This document shows, one piece after another, positions 37,070-46,824 of a stretch of 64,000 bases of DNA. How positions within the stretch are numbered: the stretch's first letter is position 1; each line of letters starts with the position of its first letter. This stretch comes from Oceanobacillus sp. FSL K6-2867. Its GTDB lineage: Bacteria; Bacillota; Bacilli; Bacillales; Amphibacillaceae. A program made the translations under genes and the position numbers. The stretch covers positions 2,108,001 to 2,172,000 of the forward strand of contig NZ_CP150144.1 in assembly GCF_037963145.1 (NCBI RefSeq), written 5' to 3'. The notes beneath the pieces are model-generated. The model was not told where the DNA came from. It did not search any database and saw only the letters and a program-made list of their open reading frames with translations.

Positions 37070-37609
37070 TGAACATAATAGGGGGCTGGTTGCTCCCTAA
37101 AAGCAGTTATCCACAATCTCTGGATAACCTGTTAATATATTAGAAAATTTACTAAAAATCAACAATTCACAATTCCTCCATGTCATATATTTCGCTTTAA
37201 TGGGAAATATTATTCCATCCCCTAATAATAAGAATATACCATCTGTAAAACATGGATATGGTGAACAGTACTTTATCAAAATTTGTCGATATTCCCCGGG
37301 AAATAATTCTGGAAATGAAAAACAAATATCTCCGAAGACTCACATTCTCCCCCCTTTGTGAGCAATCGAAAAAATCCAAGCATAATTAAAAATATGGTCA
37401 ATATAATTTAGAAGGTGATGTAGTTCCTCTGCACTATCGGACAAGATTCATCCATCACTGAAAAGGAAACAGCTTTGAATATGGCTCGCAATCTGTTTCA
37501 TAGGAAGAATGAATGAGGGAAAGGAGGCCTTTCTTTTATGAAAAAGAAGCGGCAGATATAGAGCTGTTTCAGGCTTTTCCTATTGTATAGATAAAAGGGG
37601 GAAAAGAAG
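37070..37609. other. Gene-poor gap with a possible gene remnant
   Basis: A palindrome GTTATCCA/TGGATAAC (37106-37113, 37121-37128) contains a single exact DnaA box (37107-37115). On the minus strand a frame of 81 codons (37339 down to 37097) ends in IVDNCF. It is preceded by a G-rich ribosome-like site and an ATG immediately followed by a TGA in frame, which looks like the end of a broken small gene. Small inverted repeats lie near 37465-37505 and a 7-codon ORF behind AAGGAGG near 37539. None is convincing. Confidence 0.3.
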
Positions 37610-38983
37610 TTGAAAAAATTATTTACTGGCAGAATGATGGTGTTATTTGTCGTGATGCTTATGGTTGCCTTTGTGGCTGCTTGTTCATCAAATGATGATC
37701 AAGATGATACAAATGAAAAGCCAGAAGAGCAGACAGACTCGGGAAAACCTTCCGGTGACGACGCAGACGGTGCCATTTCAGGAGACTTAGAAATTCAGTA
37801 TTTTGTTGGTGGCTATGGTGATGCTTGGTGGAAGAAAGTTATTGCAGATTTTAAAGAGAAATACCCAGACGTCAACATAATTGAGCATGCTGGTCCAAAT
37901 ATTAACGAGGAAATGCGGAGTCGCTGGGTTTCCAATGATCCACCAGATGTCGTATACATTGATGGAGCCGGATCCAGCGAAACACAAATGGTGGAAGATG
38001 GTCAGTTGATGAATTTAACTGAATGGGTAGAAGGTATTGAGCTAGAGGGCGGCGACAAGTTAATGGATAGTTTCATTGTTGAGCCAGGCACATTTGACGG
38101 CGAAATTTATTCCTTGCCGCTAGTTTTTGATACATGGGGTACATGGTATGACAGAGCATTGTTTGAAAAAAAGGGTTATGAAGTGCCAACAGATTTTGAA
38201 AGCTTAATGGATTCGATGGCAGAGATTAAAGAAGCGGAAGGAATCGACCCTTATGTAACAAGTGGACAGCACCCATATTACTTCCTGCGCGGAGCACTTT
38301 ATCCGGCATTTGGTGCAGCAGGTGGAGAGGAATTGCTGGCTGATCTAATCACTGGTGCAGAAGGTGCTTGGATAAGTGAACCGGTGTTAGAGGTTATGAA
38401 GCGCGTAGAAAGAATGCAGCAGGAAGGAATGTTTGACTCAGGACTTGGTGCATTAAACCATACCCAATCACAAATGAATTTCTTGCTGCATGAAAATGCC
38501 TTTATTCCAGTCGGGTTCTGGCTGCCAAACGAAATGGCAAACGATATCCCGGAAGGTTTTGATTTTGGCTTTATTCCTTCCCCGATGCAGGCTGAGGATG
38601 AGAGCTATGCAATTGTACCAGACCTTCGTCCATTAGCAATTGCCGAGGAGGCGGAGAATCCGGAGGCGGCAAAAGCATTCGTGGAATTTGCATTTACACG
38701 TGAATATGCGATGTCATTCTCCGAGCATACGGGTGCCATGATGAATATTACTGGCGTGGACTTAACGCAAAACGAAAATGTTCCTGCATATCTAACGGAA
38801 GCAAATGCAATGATTAATGATCCAGACCAAGTGACGATTTATAATAAGCCACATCCAATGAGTGCTGATTTAGAGGTCCCTGTTGGAAATGCACTTATGT
38901 CACTCATGCTTGGAAATATGACTGCAGAGGAATTTGTTCAAGAAGCAGAAAAAGCTGCAGCTGAATATCGCGGCAGTAATTAA
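37610..38983 (+). CDS. Sugar ABC transporter substrate-binding lipoprotein
   Basis: Extracellular lipid-anchored sugar-binding protein of 457 residues, family 1 (MalE/UgpB-like). It starts with TTG behind AGGGGGAAAAG. The signal peptide ends in the lipobox VAAC (~24-27), followed by an acidic low-complexity linker (~30-60). The PBP core includes WWKKVIADFKEKYPDVNI, PDVVYIDGAG, LVFDTWGTWYDRALFEKKG and PEAAKAFVEFAFTREY. It is followed by two permease genes but no ATPase; such importers often borrow a shared MsmX-type ATPase. The downstream muropeptide-degrading enzymes suggest amino sugars or their disaccharides as cargo, by inference. Confidence 0.92.
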   Translation: MKKLFTGRMMVLFVVMLMVAFVAACSSNDDQDDTNEKPEEQTDSGKPSGDDADGAISGDLEIQYFVGGYGDAWWKKVIADFKEKYPDVNIIEHAGPNINEEMRSRWVSNDPPDVVYIDGAGSSETQMVEDGQLMNLTEWVEGIELEGGDKLMDSFIVEPGTFDGEIYSLPLVFDTWGTWYDRALFEKKGYEVPTDFESLMDSMAEIKEAEGIDPYVTSGQHPYYFLRGALYPAFGAAGGEELLADLITGAEGAWISEPVLEVMKRVERMQQEGMFDSGLGALNHTQSQMNFLLHENAFIPVGFWLPNEMANDIPEGFDFGFIPSPMQAEDESYAIVPDLRPLAIAEEAENPEAAKAFVEFAFTREYAMSFSEHTGAMMNITGVDLTQNENVPAYLTEANAMINDPDQVTIYNKPHPMSADLEVPVGNALMSLMLGNMTAEEFVQEAEKAAAEYRGSN

Positions 38984-39064
38984 ATAGTTATCTATCAGCA
39001 GGGGTTCTGAATCTCCTGCTGATAGATTTATTGGATTCTATTAAAAAGGCGGGAGGTGGATTAA

Positions 39065-39958
39065 GTGGTACAGTCTAAAAAACAAAAGTATTTGTTCCTA
39101 GCTTTTTGTTTAATTCCGACCTTTATCTTATTTGCTGTGTTTACCTTATATCCATTGTTTAGCGGGTTGTATTATTCCTTCTTTGATTGGTCGGGATCTT
39201 CGCAAAACAAGGAGTTTATTGGGTTGGCCAACTACATAAAATTAGCAAAGGATGCAATTATCCCAAATACCATTATGCATGATTATTTTCTGGTCGTAAC
39301 GAAAGTAATTGGGATTATGATTCTAGCACTGTTTTTTGCAGTTGCTTTAACCCAGTTAAAAATTAAAGAAGCACCTTTCTACCGAATTGTATTTTTCTTT
39401 CCTAACATTATGTCTGTTGTCGTTATTGGAATCCTATGGACATTTATTTATAATCCTAGTCTTGGATTGATTAACTCCGGCCTGGAATTTATCGGCTTGG
39501 AAAGCTTGGCAAAGCCATGGCTCGGCGATGAAACATGGGCGCTGCCAAGTCTTGTGCTCCCTTCCATCTGGGCTGGGATTGGTTTATTTATGCTCATGCT
39601 GATTGGAGGGATTTCCAATATTTCCAAAAGCTATTATGAAGCAGCAGAAATTGATGGGGCAAGTGAGTGGCAGCAATTTTGGAAGGTCACACTGCCATTG
39701 ATCTGGCCGCAAATTAAAATTTCAATTCTTTATATCGTCATTACAACGTTAAATGGATCGTTTATTATTGTCCAGGTAATGACGGGCGGCGGACCAAATA
39801 ATGCAACACATGTAATGGGATCATACCTCTATCAGCAAGCATTTGTCCAATACAATTTTGGCTACGGGGCAACCATTGGCGTCATGATTTTAATTCTATC
39901 CCTGATAACCGTGCTTATTCTCCAGTTCTTTATGCGTCGCGATAAAATTGAATATTAG
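39065..39958 (+). CDS. Sugar ABC transporter permease (MalF/UgpA type)
   Basis: First permease of the sugar importer, 297 residues with six membrane segments. It has a GTG start after GGGAGGTGG. The ATPase-contact motif is YYEAAEIDGASEWQQFWKVTLPLIWP (EAA-x3-G-x9-I-x-LP, ~190-215). It starts YLFLAFCLIPTFILFAVFTLYPL, as UgpA-like proteins do. It lies 81 bp after the binding protein and 70 bp before the second permease. Confidence 0.93.
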   Translation: MVQSKKQKYLFLAFCLIPTFILFAVFTLYPLFSGLYYSFFDWSGSSQNKEFIGLANYIKLAKDAIIPNTIMHDYFLVVTKVIGIMILALFFAVALTQLKIKEAPFYRIVFFFPNIMSVVVIGILWTFIYNPSLGLINSGLEFIGLESLAKPWLGDETWALPSLVLPSIWAGIGLFMLMLIGGISNISKSYYEAAEIDGASEWQQFWKVTLPLIWPQIKISILYIVITTLNGSFIIVQVMTGGGPNNATHVMGSYLYQQAFVQYNFGYGATIGVMILILSLITVLILQFFMRRDKIEY

Positions 39959-40028
39959 CGTCCTCATAAGCAGGATAGACGAGAGTTTTTGAATAGATTC
40001 TATACTAGCAGAAAAGGAGGAGTAGCTT

Positions 40029-40871
40029 GTGAAGCGGAGTGTCGGACAAATTCTGGGAAGAGCAGGAATTCGCATCCCGTTAATTCTCTGGACAATAGCT
40101 GTATTGTATCCGATTTTCTGGATGTTTCTTGGTTCGTTTAAATCAAATGCTGAAATCTACCGCAACCCATGGGGCTTTCCAGAGTCATTCAGCCTCGACA
40201 ATTTTATGACAGCATGGACAAACTACAATATCGATACAAGTGTGTTTAATAGCTTAATGGTTACGGTTATTGGAACGGCTCTTACGTTAGTGCTCGCAAT
40301 TCCAACCGCTTATGCAATTGAACGGATTCAGTTTCGCGGCAGCAAGGCGTTGTTTCTATTATATATTTCAGCGATGATGATTCCGATGGTATTAGGCTGG
40401 ATTCCATTATTCTTTCTCTTAGCCGAACTTAATCTCTTGGACAATATTTATGGATTAGCAATCGTCTATGCGGTAAGCCAGCTTCCGTTTACGATATTTG
40501 TGTTAACGAGTTTTATTAGTACAATTCCGAAATCATTGGAAGAATCAGCTGCAATGGACGGTATGTCACCATATATGGTTTTATGGAAAATCATTACGCC
40601 ATTAAGTATGTCCGGGATTATTACCGTTACGATTATGAATGCAATCCAATTCTGGAATGAATATTTTATGGCATTAATCTTTTTGAATACAAGTGATAAC
40701 TATACCCTGGCATTGGCAATTGACTTTATTAGCAGTGAAGCACAATATACGAATGCATGGGGGACATTGTTTGCGAGCCTGGTGATTGCCATTATTCCAG
40801 TTATTGTTCTTTATGCGATTTTCCAAAGACGGATTGCGAAAGGTTTAACGGAAGGAGCAATTAAAGGATAA
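40029..40871 (+). CDS. Sugar ABC transporter permease (MalG/UgpE type)
   Basis: Second permease of the importer, 280 residues. It has a GTG start after AAAGGAGGAG. Six membrane segments are present, with the EAA-like loop LEESAAMDGMSPYMVLWKIITPLS (~175-198) and the family ending RRIAKGLTEGAIKG. It completes the membrane channel with the protein encoded before it. A terminator follows, so the importer forms its own transcription unit ahead of the secreted-enzyme cluster. Confidence 0.93.
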   Translation: MKRSVGQILGRAGIRIPLILWTIAVLYPIFWMFLGSFKSNAEIYRNPWGFPESFSLDNFMTAWTNYNIDTSVFNSLMVTVIGTALTLVLAIPTAYAIERIQFRGSKALFLLYISAMMIPMVLGWIPLFFLLAELNLLDNIYGLAIVYAVSQLPFTIFVLTSFISTIPKSLEESAAMDGMSPYMVLWKIITPLSMSGIITVTIMNAIQFWNEYFMALIFLNTSDNYTLALAIDFISSEAQYTNAWGTLFASLVIAIIPVIVLYAIFQRRIAKGLTEGAIKG

Positions 40872-40902
40872 CAGTGGAGTTTATAACAAAAAATAAACAG
40901 GA

Positions 40903-40938
40903 TACGACAATCCATTACGGGTTGTTGTTTTTTTATGT
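40903..40938 (+). terminator. Terminator after the sugar importer
   Basis: A hairpin (ACAATCC, loop, GGGTTGT) is followed by a T-run of seven. It ends the ABC transporter unit. Confidence 0.75.
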
Positions 40939-41378
40939 AGAAAAACGGCATCTTTATTAGTCTTTCCAGCGTTTCTAATAAACGTCATTATGCTGAAAGT
41001 GTATGAAAACAGGCTTAATTTTATACATTATTAGGCTCATATCCATCCTCTTCGTCCAACCAATTTCCTATGCTATGCGTAATTTAATACTGTTATTCTG
41101 GGAATAAATATTCATTTTTATCAAATAATTCATTTTTTACATAATAGAACAACATTTTTAAATGGGGTTTGCTATTGTCTAGTTAATCTAAATTACTGCA
41201 CGGTTTTAACACCACTGTATCAATCACGGAAGGAGTGGCAGGTTATATAGGAGGACAGGCTATTATTGATTCACTTTTTTACAAATAATTGGCAAGCACC
41301 TGGTTATAACGTGTTGAGGTGGAAAATCCTCTCTACGGTTTTAATGCTGCAATTGAACGGAATAAAGGAGGAGTAGGT
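40939..41378. other. Non-coding gap before nagZ
   Basis: About 440 AT-rich bases without a convincing ORF. They should hold the promoter of the nagZ-tapA-sipW-tasA-hydrolase unit. I see no clear binding-site palindrome or riboswitch. Confidence 0.5.
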
Positions 41379-43412
41379 GTGAAGTTAAAATACGTGTTAA
41401 CCACTTTATCACTGACACTGCTTGTCGTCAGCATTCCCCTTTCCAGCTTGGCAAATCAGACAGGTGAAGCAGGAAACCATGACGCAATGATTCGGGAAAT
41501 TATGGAGGATATGACGATAGAAGAGAAGGTTGGTCAGCTATTTATTGTACATGTCTATGGTAAAACACCGACAGATCCAGCTTACGAGTTGATGAACATT
41601 GCGAATAATCGTGGAGGGAAAGACTTTAAGGAGGTTATTGAAAACTATCATATTGGCGGTGTGATTTATTTTAACTGGACCGACAATATTGGAACACCAC
41701 TTGATGTCGACCAAGTTAATGGATTATCAAATGGATTACAGGATATTGCGTTAGAACAAGACCAGGAAATTCCACTGTTTGTTTCCACAGACCAAGAGGG
41801 TGGGATTGTCCAGAGAGCAACGAGTCCTGCCACTGTCTTTCCAGGGAATATGGCACTTGGTGCGGCGAGACTGGATAATTATGCTGCACAAAGCGGAGGT
41901 ATTCTCGGAAAGGAGCTGGATGCCCTTGGCATTAATATGAACTTTGCTCCAACAGTGGATGTCAATATGAATCCAGAAAATCCGGTAATTGGTGTTCGCT
42001 CTTTTGGTGAGGACCCGGATCGTGTGTCCCGTCTTGGAGTTGCGCAAATCGAGGCACTCCAGAAAGAAAATGTGATTGCAACGGCGAAGCATTTCCCGGG
42101 ACATGGAGATACGGATGTTGATTCACATTATGGCCTGCCGATTATAGATCATGATTTGGAAACACTGCATGAAGTTGATTTGAAGCCTTTTAAGGATGCA
42201 ATCGATGCAGGTGTAGATGCCATTATGACAGGACATATTGTTGTTCCAGCATTGGATGACTCCGGTCTTCCAGCTACTTTATCTGAACCAATCCTTACTG
42301 ATTTATTACGTGATGAGATGGGATTTAAAGGTTTAATTATTACCGATAGCCTTGATATGTCTGGTGCAAATGTCTTGCCTCCCGAAGAAGTTCCAGTAGA
42401 GGCATTTAAAGCAGGAGCGGATATTCTATTAAATCCAGCAAATGTGGAGGAAGCTTATACGAGCATGCTTGAAGCTGTACAGTCTGGCGAAATTGGTGAG
42501 GAACGGTTAAATGAATCGGTTTATCGTATTCTACTGGCAAAAGCAGAAAAAGGCTTATTTGAAGATTCTTATGCAGAACCAGCGAATGTAGAAAATATCG
42601 GAACAGGAGCCAATTTGCAAACAGCTAAGGAGATCGCTGAAAAAAGCATCACGCTTGTTAAAAACGAGCAGGAAGCTTTGCCTGTATCCGATGGAGAAAC
42701 AGTGCTTGTAACTGGGCCATCAGTCGCGAAGCCTGACCTGATAGCAGAATTATTCGATGAAAAAGGAATAAGTGGGGATAGCTTTGCAACGGCAACAAAT
42801 CCGACAGCAGGGCAAATTGATCGTGCTGTGGAGCTTGCTGAAGCAGCGGACAAAGTGATTATCACGACCTACACGGCAAACACAAGTAGTCAGCAGCAAG
42901 CATTGGTTGAAGCATTGCAAGCTACTGGGAAGCCAATTATTGTATCTGCTCATCGGAATCCATATGATGTGATGGCCTTTCCAGATGTGGATGGATATGT
43001 GGCCAGCTACAGCTATTTAGATGTATCCATAGAGGCAGTTGCCGGTGTGCTGGCAGGTGAAATTAATCCATTTGGGAGCTTACCTGTCACAATCCCGGGG
43101 CACTATGAAATGGGAGATGGGCTGGACTATGTTGATATTCCACATAGTGCTGCTGGAATGAAGCAGCTTGTCGATCAATTGGATGAAGCTGGAGAAATAT
43201 CGAATGAAGAAGCAGGCCGTGCACTGAAGCTGCACTTAACTGCAGTAGCCCAATATGAGGATCGCAAGCTGCCTGATAAGGTGGTTAAACATTTGGAAGG
43301 CTTTCGAAAACTGCTCGATCAGCAACAGGATAGTGAGGCAATTTCAAAGAAAGCTCATAGTTATTTAGATACAGAGGGATTGCGATTAATTGAACATTGG
43401 ATAAAAAATTAA
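41379..43412 (+). CDS. nagZ: Secreted beta-N-acetylglucosaminidase NagZ (GH3) with FIMAH-like C-terminal domain
   Basis: Removes terminal GlcNAc from peptidoglycan fragments outside the cell. Start is GTG at 41379 behind AAAGGAGGAG, giving 677 residues; the longer frame to 41319 lacks a site. Layout: signal peptide (~1-26), GH3 barrel (~30-400) with KHFPGHGDTDVDSH (~237-250, general acid/base H250) and nucleophile D323 in IITDSLDM, the second GH3 domain (~400-590), then an ~82-residue helical module (~595-677) shared with three enzymes downstream. No wall-anchor motif is seen, so that module may be the targeting part. The tapA-like gene follows after 36 bp. Confidence 0.93.
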   Translation: MKLKYVLTTLSLTLLVVSIPLSSLANQTGEAGNHDAMIREIMEDMTIEEKVGQLFIVHVYGKTPTDPAYELMNIANNRGGKDFKEVIENYHIGGVIYFNWTDNIGTPLDVDQVNGLSNGLQDIALEQDQEIPLFVSTDQEGGIVQRATSPATVFPGNMALGAARLDNYAAQSGGILGKELDALGINMNFAPTVDVNMNPENPVIGVRSFGEDPDRVSRLGVAQIEALQKENVIATAKHFPGHGDTDVDSHYGLPIIDHDLETLHEVDLKPFKDAIDAGVDAIMTGHIVVPALDDSGLPATLSEPILTDLLRDEMGFKGLIITDSLDMSGANVLPPEEVPVEAFKAGADILLNPANVEEAYTSMLEAVQSGEIGEERLNESVYRILLAKAEKGLFEDSYAEPANVENIGTGANLQTAKEIAEKSITLVKNEQEALPVSDGETVLVTGPSVAKPDLIAELFDEKGISGDSFATATNPTAGQIDRAVELAEAADKVIITTYTANTSSQQQALVEALQATGKPIIVSAHRNPYDVMAFPDVDGYVASYSYLDVSIEAVAGVLAGEINPFGSLPVTIPGHYEMGDGLDYVDIPHSAAGMKQLVDQLDEAGEISNEEAGRALKLHLTAVAQYEDRKLPDKVVKHLEGFRKLLDQQQDSEAISKKAHSYLDTEGLRLIEHWIKN

Positions 43413-43448
43413 ACAATAATCGTAAAACGAGCCGGGGAGGGATGCAGC

Positions 43449-43913
43449 TTGAGTTATTTTTTGCGAATTGGAGTGCGGCTATTTGCGCTTTTCTATCTGA
43501 TTTTTTTGATCATACACCAGGTGCATTCCCCGACAACGGCTTTGTTTACCGATACCACCAAGGTTGCTGGAAATATAAAGGCGGGCAGCTATCAAGTGGA
43601 AGAGATGGAAACGAATGAAGAGACGAAGGAGGAGCAGGCTGAAACAGTTGAAGAAACAGCAGACAATGAAGAAGCAGTAGAAGCAGATGATTCAGAAGAA
43701 GAGAGAGCTGATACGGAGAACGAGCAAGGGGAAAATGAGGGGTCATCAACCGGAGCGGCTGAGTCAACAGAGAAAGAGGATGAGCAAGAAACGAACGATG
43801 AGGAATTAGAAAAGGAATCTGATGATGATGAAAAAGAATCAAAACAGGAAGAAGATATGAATGAAGATGAAATGGGAGAAGCAGTGAGCCCACCTGAGCA
43901 AGGGAGTGAATAG
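43449..43913 (+). CDS. tapA: TapA-like matrix fibre assembly/anchor protein
   Basis: Product of 154 residues from a TTG behind GGGAGG. It has an N-terminal membrane/signal segment (~4-24), then TTALFTDTTKVAGNIKAG (~29-46). This resembles the post-cleavage start of SipW-processed TasA/CalY proteins (compare FAYFSDTETTNNTFAAG in the tasA gene below). The remaining ~105 residues are almost all Glu, Asp, Ser, Asn and Thr. It is far shorter than Bacillus TapA and lacks its folded core, so it is a TapA-position analogue more than a clear orthologue. It is followed after 5 bp by sipW. Confidence 0.65.
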   Translation: MSYFLRIGVRLFALFYLIFLIIHQVHSPTTALFTDTTKVAGNIKAGSYQVEEMETNEETKEEQAETVEETADNEEAVEADDSEEERADTENEQGENEGSSTGAAESTEKEDEQETNDEELEKESDDDEKESKQEEDMNEDEMGEAVSPPEQGSE

Positions 43914-43918
43914 AACAA

Positions 43919-44482
43919 ATGCGTATAAAAAGTATATTAAAAAAATGTACTAGCTTTCTATCAACTATTTTATTTATCGTCTTGTTATCTGTCCTTTTTC
44001 TCTCTCTTGCGTCTAAAGCAGCAGGGAATGAGGTAAATCTGTTTGGATACCAAGTAAAGTCTGTGCTGTCGGGTTCCATGGAGCCTGATATTCAAACAGG
44101 ATCGCTTATCGCAATTCAAACAGGAGGGGAAGGAGAACGATTTCAGGAAAACGATGTGATTACATTTCAAACAGAAGAAGATGTATTGGTAACGCACCGA
44201 ATTGTCGAAGTAAAGCATGACGGACAGCAATATGTGACGAAGGGCGATGCGAATAATGGGGTAGACCGAAATCCAGTGCTGGCAGAGAACATTGTCGGGC
44301 AATATACCGGGATTACGATTCCTTATTTAGGCTATGTCATGAATTTTACCAGCTCACGCGAAGGTGCAGCATTACTGTTTATTTTTCCAGGCATCCTATT
44401 GATTGGCTATTCCTTGATTACGATAAGAAGCACGTTAAAAGAAGTGAAACAGCTCATGAATGAAAAAGAAATCCGAGCATAA
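43919..44482 (+). CDS. sipW: Signal peptidase I of the SipW (ER) type
   Basis: Membrane protease of 187 residues that matures TasA-family proteins. Two membrane helices (~12-35 and ~150-170) enclose the catalytic domain. The catalytic Ser lies in VLSGSMEPDI (~52), and the second residue is histidine (VTHRIVEV) instead of lysine, which marks the SipW/ER class. The acid lies in TKGDANNGVD. Its partners are encoded on both sides (tapA-like, tasA-like), an order equal to the Bacillus tapA-sipW-tasA matrix operon. Confidence 0.94.
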   Translation: MRIKSILKKCTSFLSTILFIVLLSVLFLSLASKAAGNEVNLFGYQVKSVLSGSMEPDIQTGSLIAIQTGGEGERFQENDVITFQTEEDVLVTHRIVEVKHDGQQYVTKGDANNGVDRNPVLAENIVGQYTGITIPYLGYVMNFTSSREGAALLFIFPGILLIGYSLITIRSTLKEVKQLMNEKEIRA

Positions 44483-44512
44483 TCAGAACAAAAATTAGAG
44501 GAGGAATTCGGG

Positions 44513-45100
44513 ATGAATATTAAAAAAAAATTAGGGACAGGTATTATTTCGGCAGTGCTTGGTTTAACACTGGTTGGTGGAGGAACGTTTGCTTATTTTA
44601 GTGATACGGAAACAACGAACAATACATTTGCTGCAGGGACATTAGATTTAGCGGTGAATCCGACACAAATTATTGAGGTGGATAATATCAAACCAGGTGA
44701 TTCCATGATTCGCGACTTTGAACTACAAAACAATGGAACATTGGATATCGATAAGGTGCTGTTAGAAACAGAATATACGGTGAATGATGCGTCGGGTGAT
44801 AATACAGAGGACTTTGGCGAGCATATCCAAGTAGAATTTCTTTATAATGCAGACAAATTGGATGAGGTAATTTATGAAACGACGCTTGCAGAGCTAAAGT
44901 CGCTGACACCAGAGGCTGTAAATGAGAATGTCTTTTATCCGCTGCTTGGTGAAAATGGTTTGCAGGTTGACTCCATTGATGACTTAGTCGTTAAATTTAA
45001 CTTTGTTGATAATGGAGAAGACCAAAATCAATTTCAAGGGGATTCCTTGAATTTGGAATGGACATTTACTGCCACACAAACAGCTGGTGAAGATAAGTAG
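44513..45100 (+). CDS. tasA: TasA/CalY-family matrix fibre protein (camelysin, M73)
   Basis: Secreted fibre-forming protein of 195 residues. The signal peptide (~1-27, GIISAVLGLTLVGGGTFA) is followed by YFSDTETTNNTFAAGTLDLAV, the diagnostic start of mature TasA/CalY proteins, then NIKPGDSMIRDFELQNNGTLDIDKV. The rest is a beta-sandwich. It is shorter than TasA (261) and nearer CalY in size. It should be cleaved by the SipW encoded just before it. The gene lies 35 bp before the serine hydrolase gene, so the matrix genes and the wall-recycling enzymes probably share one transcript. Confidence 0.92.
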   Translation: MNIKKKLGTGIISAVLGLTLVGGGTFAYFSDTETTNNTFAAGTLDLAVNPTQIIEVDNIKPGDSMIRDFELQNNGTLDIDKVLLETEYTVNDASGDNTEDFGEHIQVEFLYNADKLDEVIYETTLAELKSLTPEAVNENVFYPLLGENGLQVDSIDDLVVKFNFVDNGEDQNQFQGDSLNLEWTFTATQTAGEDK

Positions 45101-45135
45101 TGAATGACGACCTCTATTAAGGGAGACGAGATGAA

Positions 45136-46617
45136 ATGAAGAATCGGTTACTGATGGTAATAACCATTTTAATGACGATTGTTTTATTATTTCCTCATGC
45201 GGAATTAAGCAATGCGTCCATTGCAGAATCAATAGTAGTTGAAGCAGACCGTGCCCAGATGCTCCAGCAGCCGCTGGATGATTTGGATGATGAAATAGAA
45301 GAAGCCTTGGCGGATAAGGTAATGCCTGGAGCTGTTGTATTAATTGCTAGAGATGGAGAAATCGTCAAGCACCAGGCATACGGATATGCAGCACGTTACA
45401 CGGACGATCAATTTACCGAGATGGATAATCCTGTTCATATGCAGGAAGAAACCATCTTTGATGTGGCCTCTATATCGAAGTTATTTACTGCAACAGCAAT
45501 TATGCAATTATGGGACCAGGGTGAATTTGAATTGGACGATCCTGTTTATTGGTATATTCCTGAATTTGCTGCACAAGACAAGGAGGATGTAACGATCCGC
45601 CATCTCCTGACACATACGTCCGGGTTTAGGCCGAGCACGACAGAACCGATTCATGAAATGGAAGGAACACGTGAAGAGCTGTTAGATTTTGTATTAAACG
45701 AGCCATTACAAAATACACCAGGTACAGCTTATTTATATAGCGATGTTGATTATATTACGTTGGGTGTATTAATCGAACGCGTTAGTGGCGAGCGGCAGGA
45801 TGACTTTGTGAGAGAGTTTATTACAGAGCCTTTAAACATGACGGATACGATGTATGCTCCATCAGCTGATTTACAGAACCGTATTGCGGCTACGGAATAT
45901 CAGCCGTGGACGAATCGCGGGATTGTTTGGGGAAGTGTGCATGATGAAAAGGCTTGGGCGCTTGATGGAGTAGCTGGACATGCTGGGGTATTCAGCAGTG
46001 CGCCAGATCTTGCTGTCTTCGCCGAGATGATGCTGAATAAAGGGAACCATGAAGGAACTCAAATTCTTTCAGAGGAAGCTGTCGAGCTGATGAATACGAA
46101 TTGGAATGAAGCATTTCCAGGCCAGGATCAAGGACTTGGCTGGGAACTTAATCAAGAATGGTATATGGATGATCTGGCAGAGTTGAATACGATGGGGCAT
46201 ACCGGCTATACCGGAACGTCGATTGTCGTTAGTCCAAATAAAAAATCGGTTACAATCCTGCTGACTAATCGCGTCCATCCGACACGTGATACGGTCTCAA
46301 CGAACACGATTCGCAAAAAAGCAGCAGAAAAGACGGCAGACTCCATTCATGCATGGAATGCAGCAGGGATGCAAATGATGGTGGAGCGGCTTGATGAAAG
46401 AGGTGCATTTAATCTGTCATCTGATGCCCATGCTCTCCAGCTGCATTTAACAGCAATTGAGCAATTTGAAAATAAAGGAGACCAAGCAAAGGTCATAAAG
46501 CATTTAGAAGGCTTGCAGCAATTAATTGATTATCTTTTCATACATGAGGGAATTGACAATGCGACATATGATGATTTACAACGAACAGCAGATTATTTAC
46601 TAGGAAAATGGCAGTAA
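45136..46617 (+). CDS. Secreted serine hydrolase (class C beta-lactamase fold, YbbE-like) with FIMAH-like C-terminus
   Basis: Extracellular hydrolase of 493 residues. It has a signal peptide (~1-27), then a penicillin-binding/beta-lactamase fold (~40-400) with S112-x-x-K115 (VASISKLF), the YSD variant of YxN at 201-203, and H355-T-G (GHTGYTG). The YSD form and overall start (VMPGAVVLIARDGEIVKHQAYGYA) recall YbbE-type esterases found beside nagZ and ybbC in Bacillus. It is likely a peptide- or ester-cleaving enzyme in murein turnover rather than a true beta-lactamase. The last ~85 residues (~408-493) are the same helical module as in NagZ, GGT and NamZ here. Confidence 0.88.
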   Translation: MKNRLLMVITILMTIVLLFPHAELSNASIAESIVVEADRAQMLQQPLDDLDDEIEEALADKVMPGAVVLIARDGEIVKHQAYGYAARYTDDQFTEMDNPVHMQEETIFDVASISKLFTATAIMQLWDQGEFELDDPVYWYIPEFAAQDKEDVTIRHLLTHTSGFRPSTTEPIHEMEGTREELLDFVLNEPLQNTPGTAYLYSDVDYITLGVLIERVSGERQDDFVREFITEPLNMTDTMYAPSADLQNRIAATEYQPWTNRGIVWGSVHDEKAWALDGVAGHAGVFSSAPDLAVFAEMMLNKGNHEGTQILSEEAVELMNTNWNEAFPGQDQGLGWELNQEWYMDDLAELNTMGHTGYTGTSIVVSPNKKSVTILLTNRVHPTRDTVSTNTIRKKAAEKTADSIHAWNAAGMQMMVERLDERGAFNLSSDAHALQLHLTAIEQFENKGDQAKVIKHLEGLQQLIDYLFIHEGIDNATYDDLQRTADYLLGKWQ

Positions 46618-46824
46618 TTTTATCGTGCAGCAAGGAAGTTGCTTTCTTGCTGCATGCATTTTTTTCAATATAATGTTCGTGCTTATGCTGTCTGGTGTGC
46701 TATATGGATGTGGATAAGGGGAAATGCTGATGTTTATAGGAAATCTGATATTCAAGGGAGTAATGCTGGAATTCACAATTAGCAGTGCGTGCAATGGGTG
46801 TTTGATTACAAAAGGAGGAATAAC

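Noticed and set aside
37530..37570. Leader peptide (7 codons) before the sugar importer
   Set aside because: The ATG is behind AAGGAGG but 10 bases away, no attenuator hairpin is coupled to it, and the coding content is uninformative.
43546..44079. Long antisense ORF opposite the acidic tapA-like gene
   Set aside because: It arises from the skewed Glu/Asp codons of the sense gene. No ribosome site, and the sense operon is clear.
45136..46617. True beta-lactamase resistance gene
   Set aside because: Although SxxK and HTG are present, the YSD variant, the operon context and the extra C-terminal module fit the YbbE-type esterase group better.
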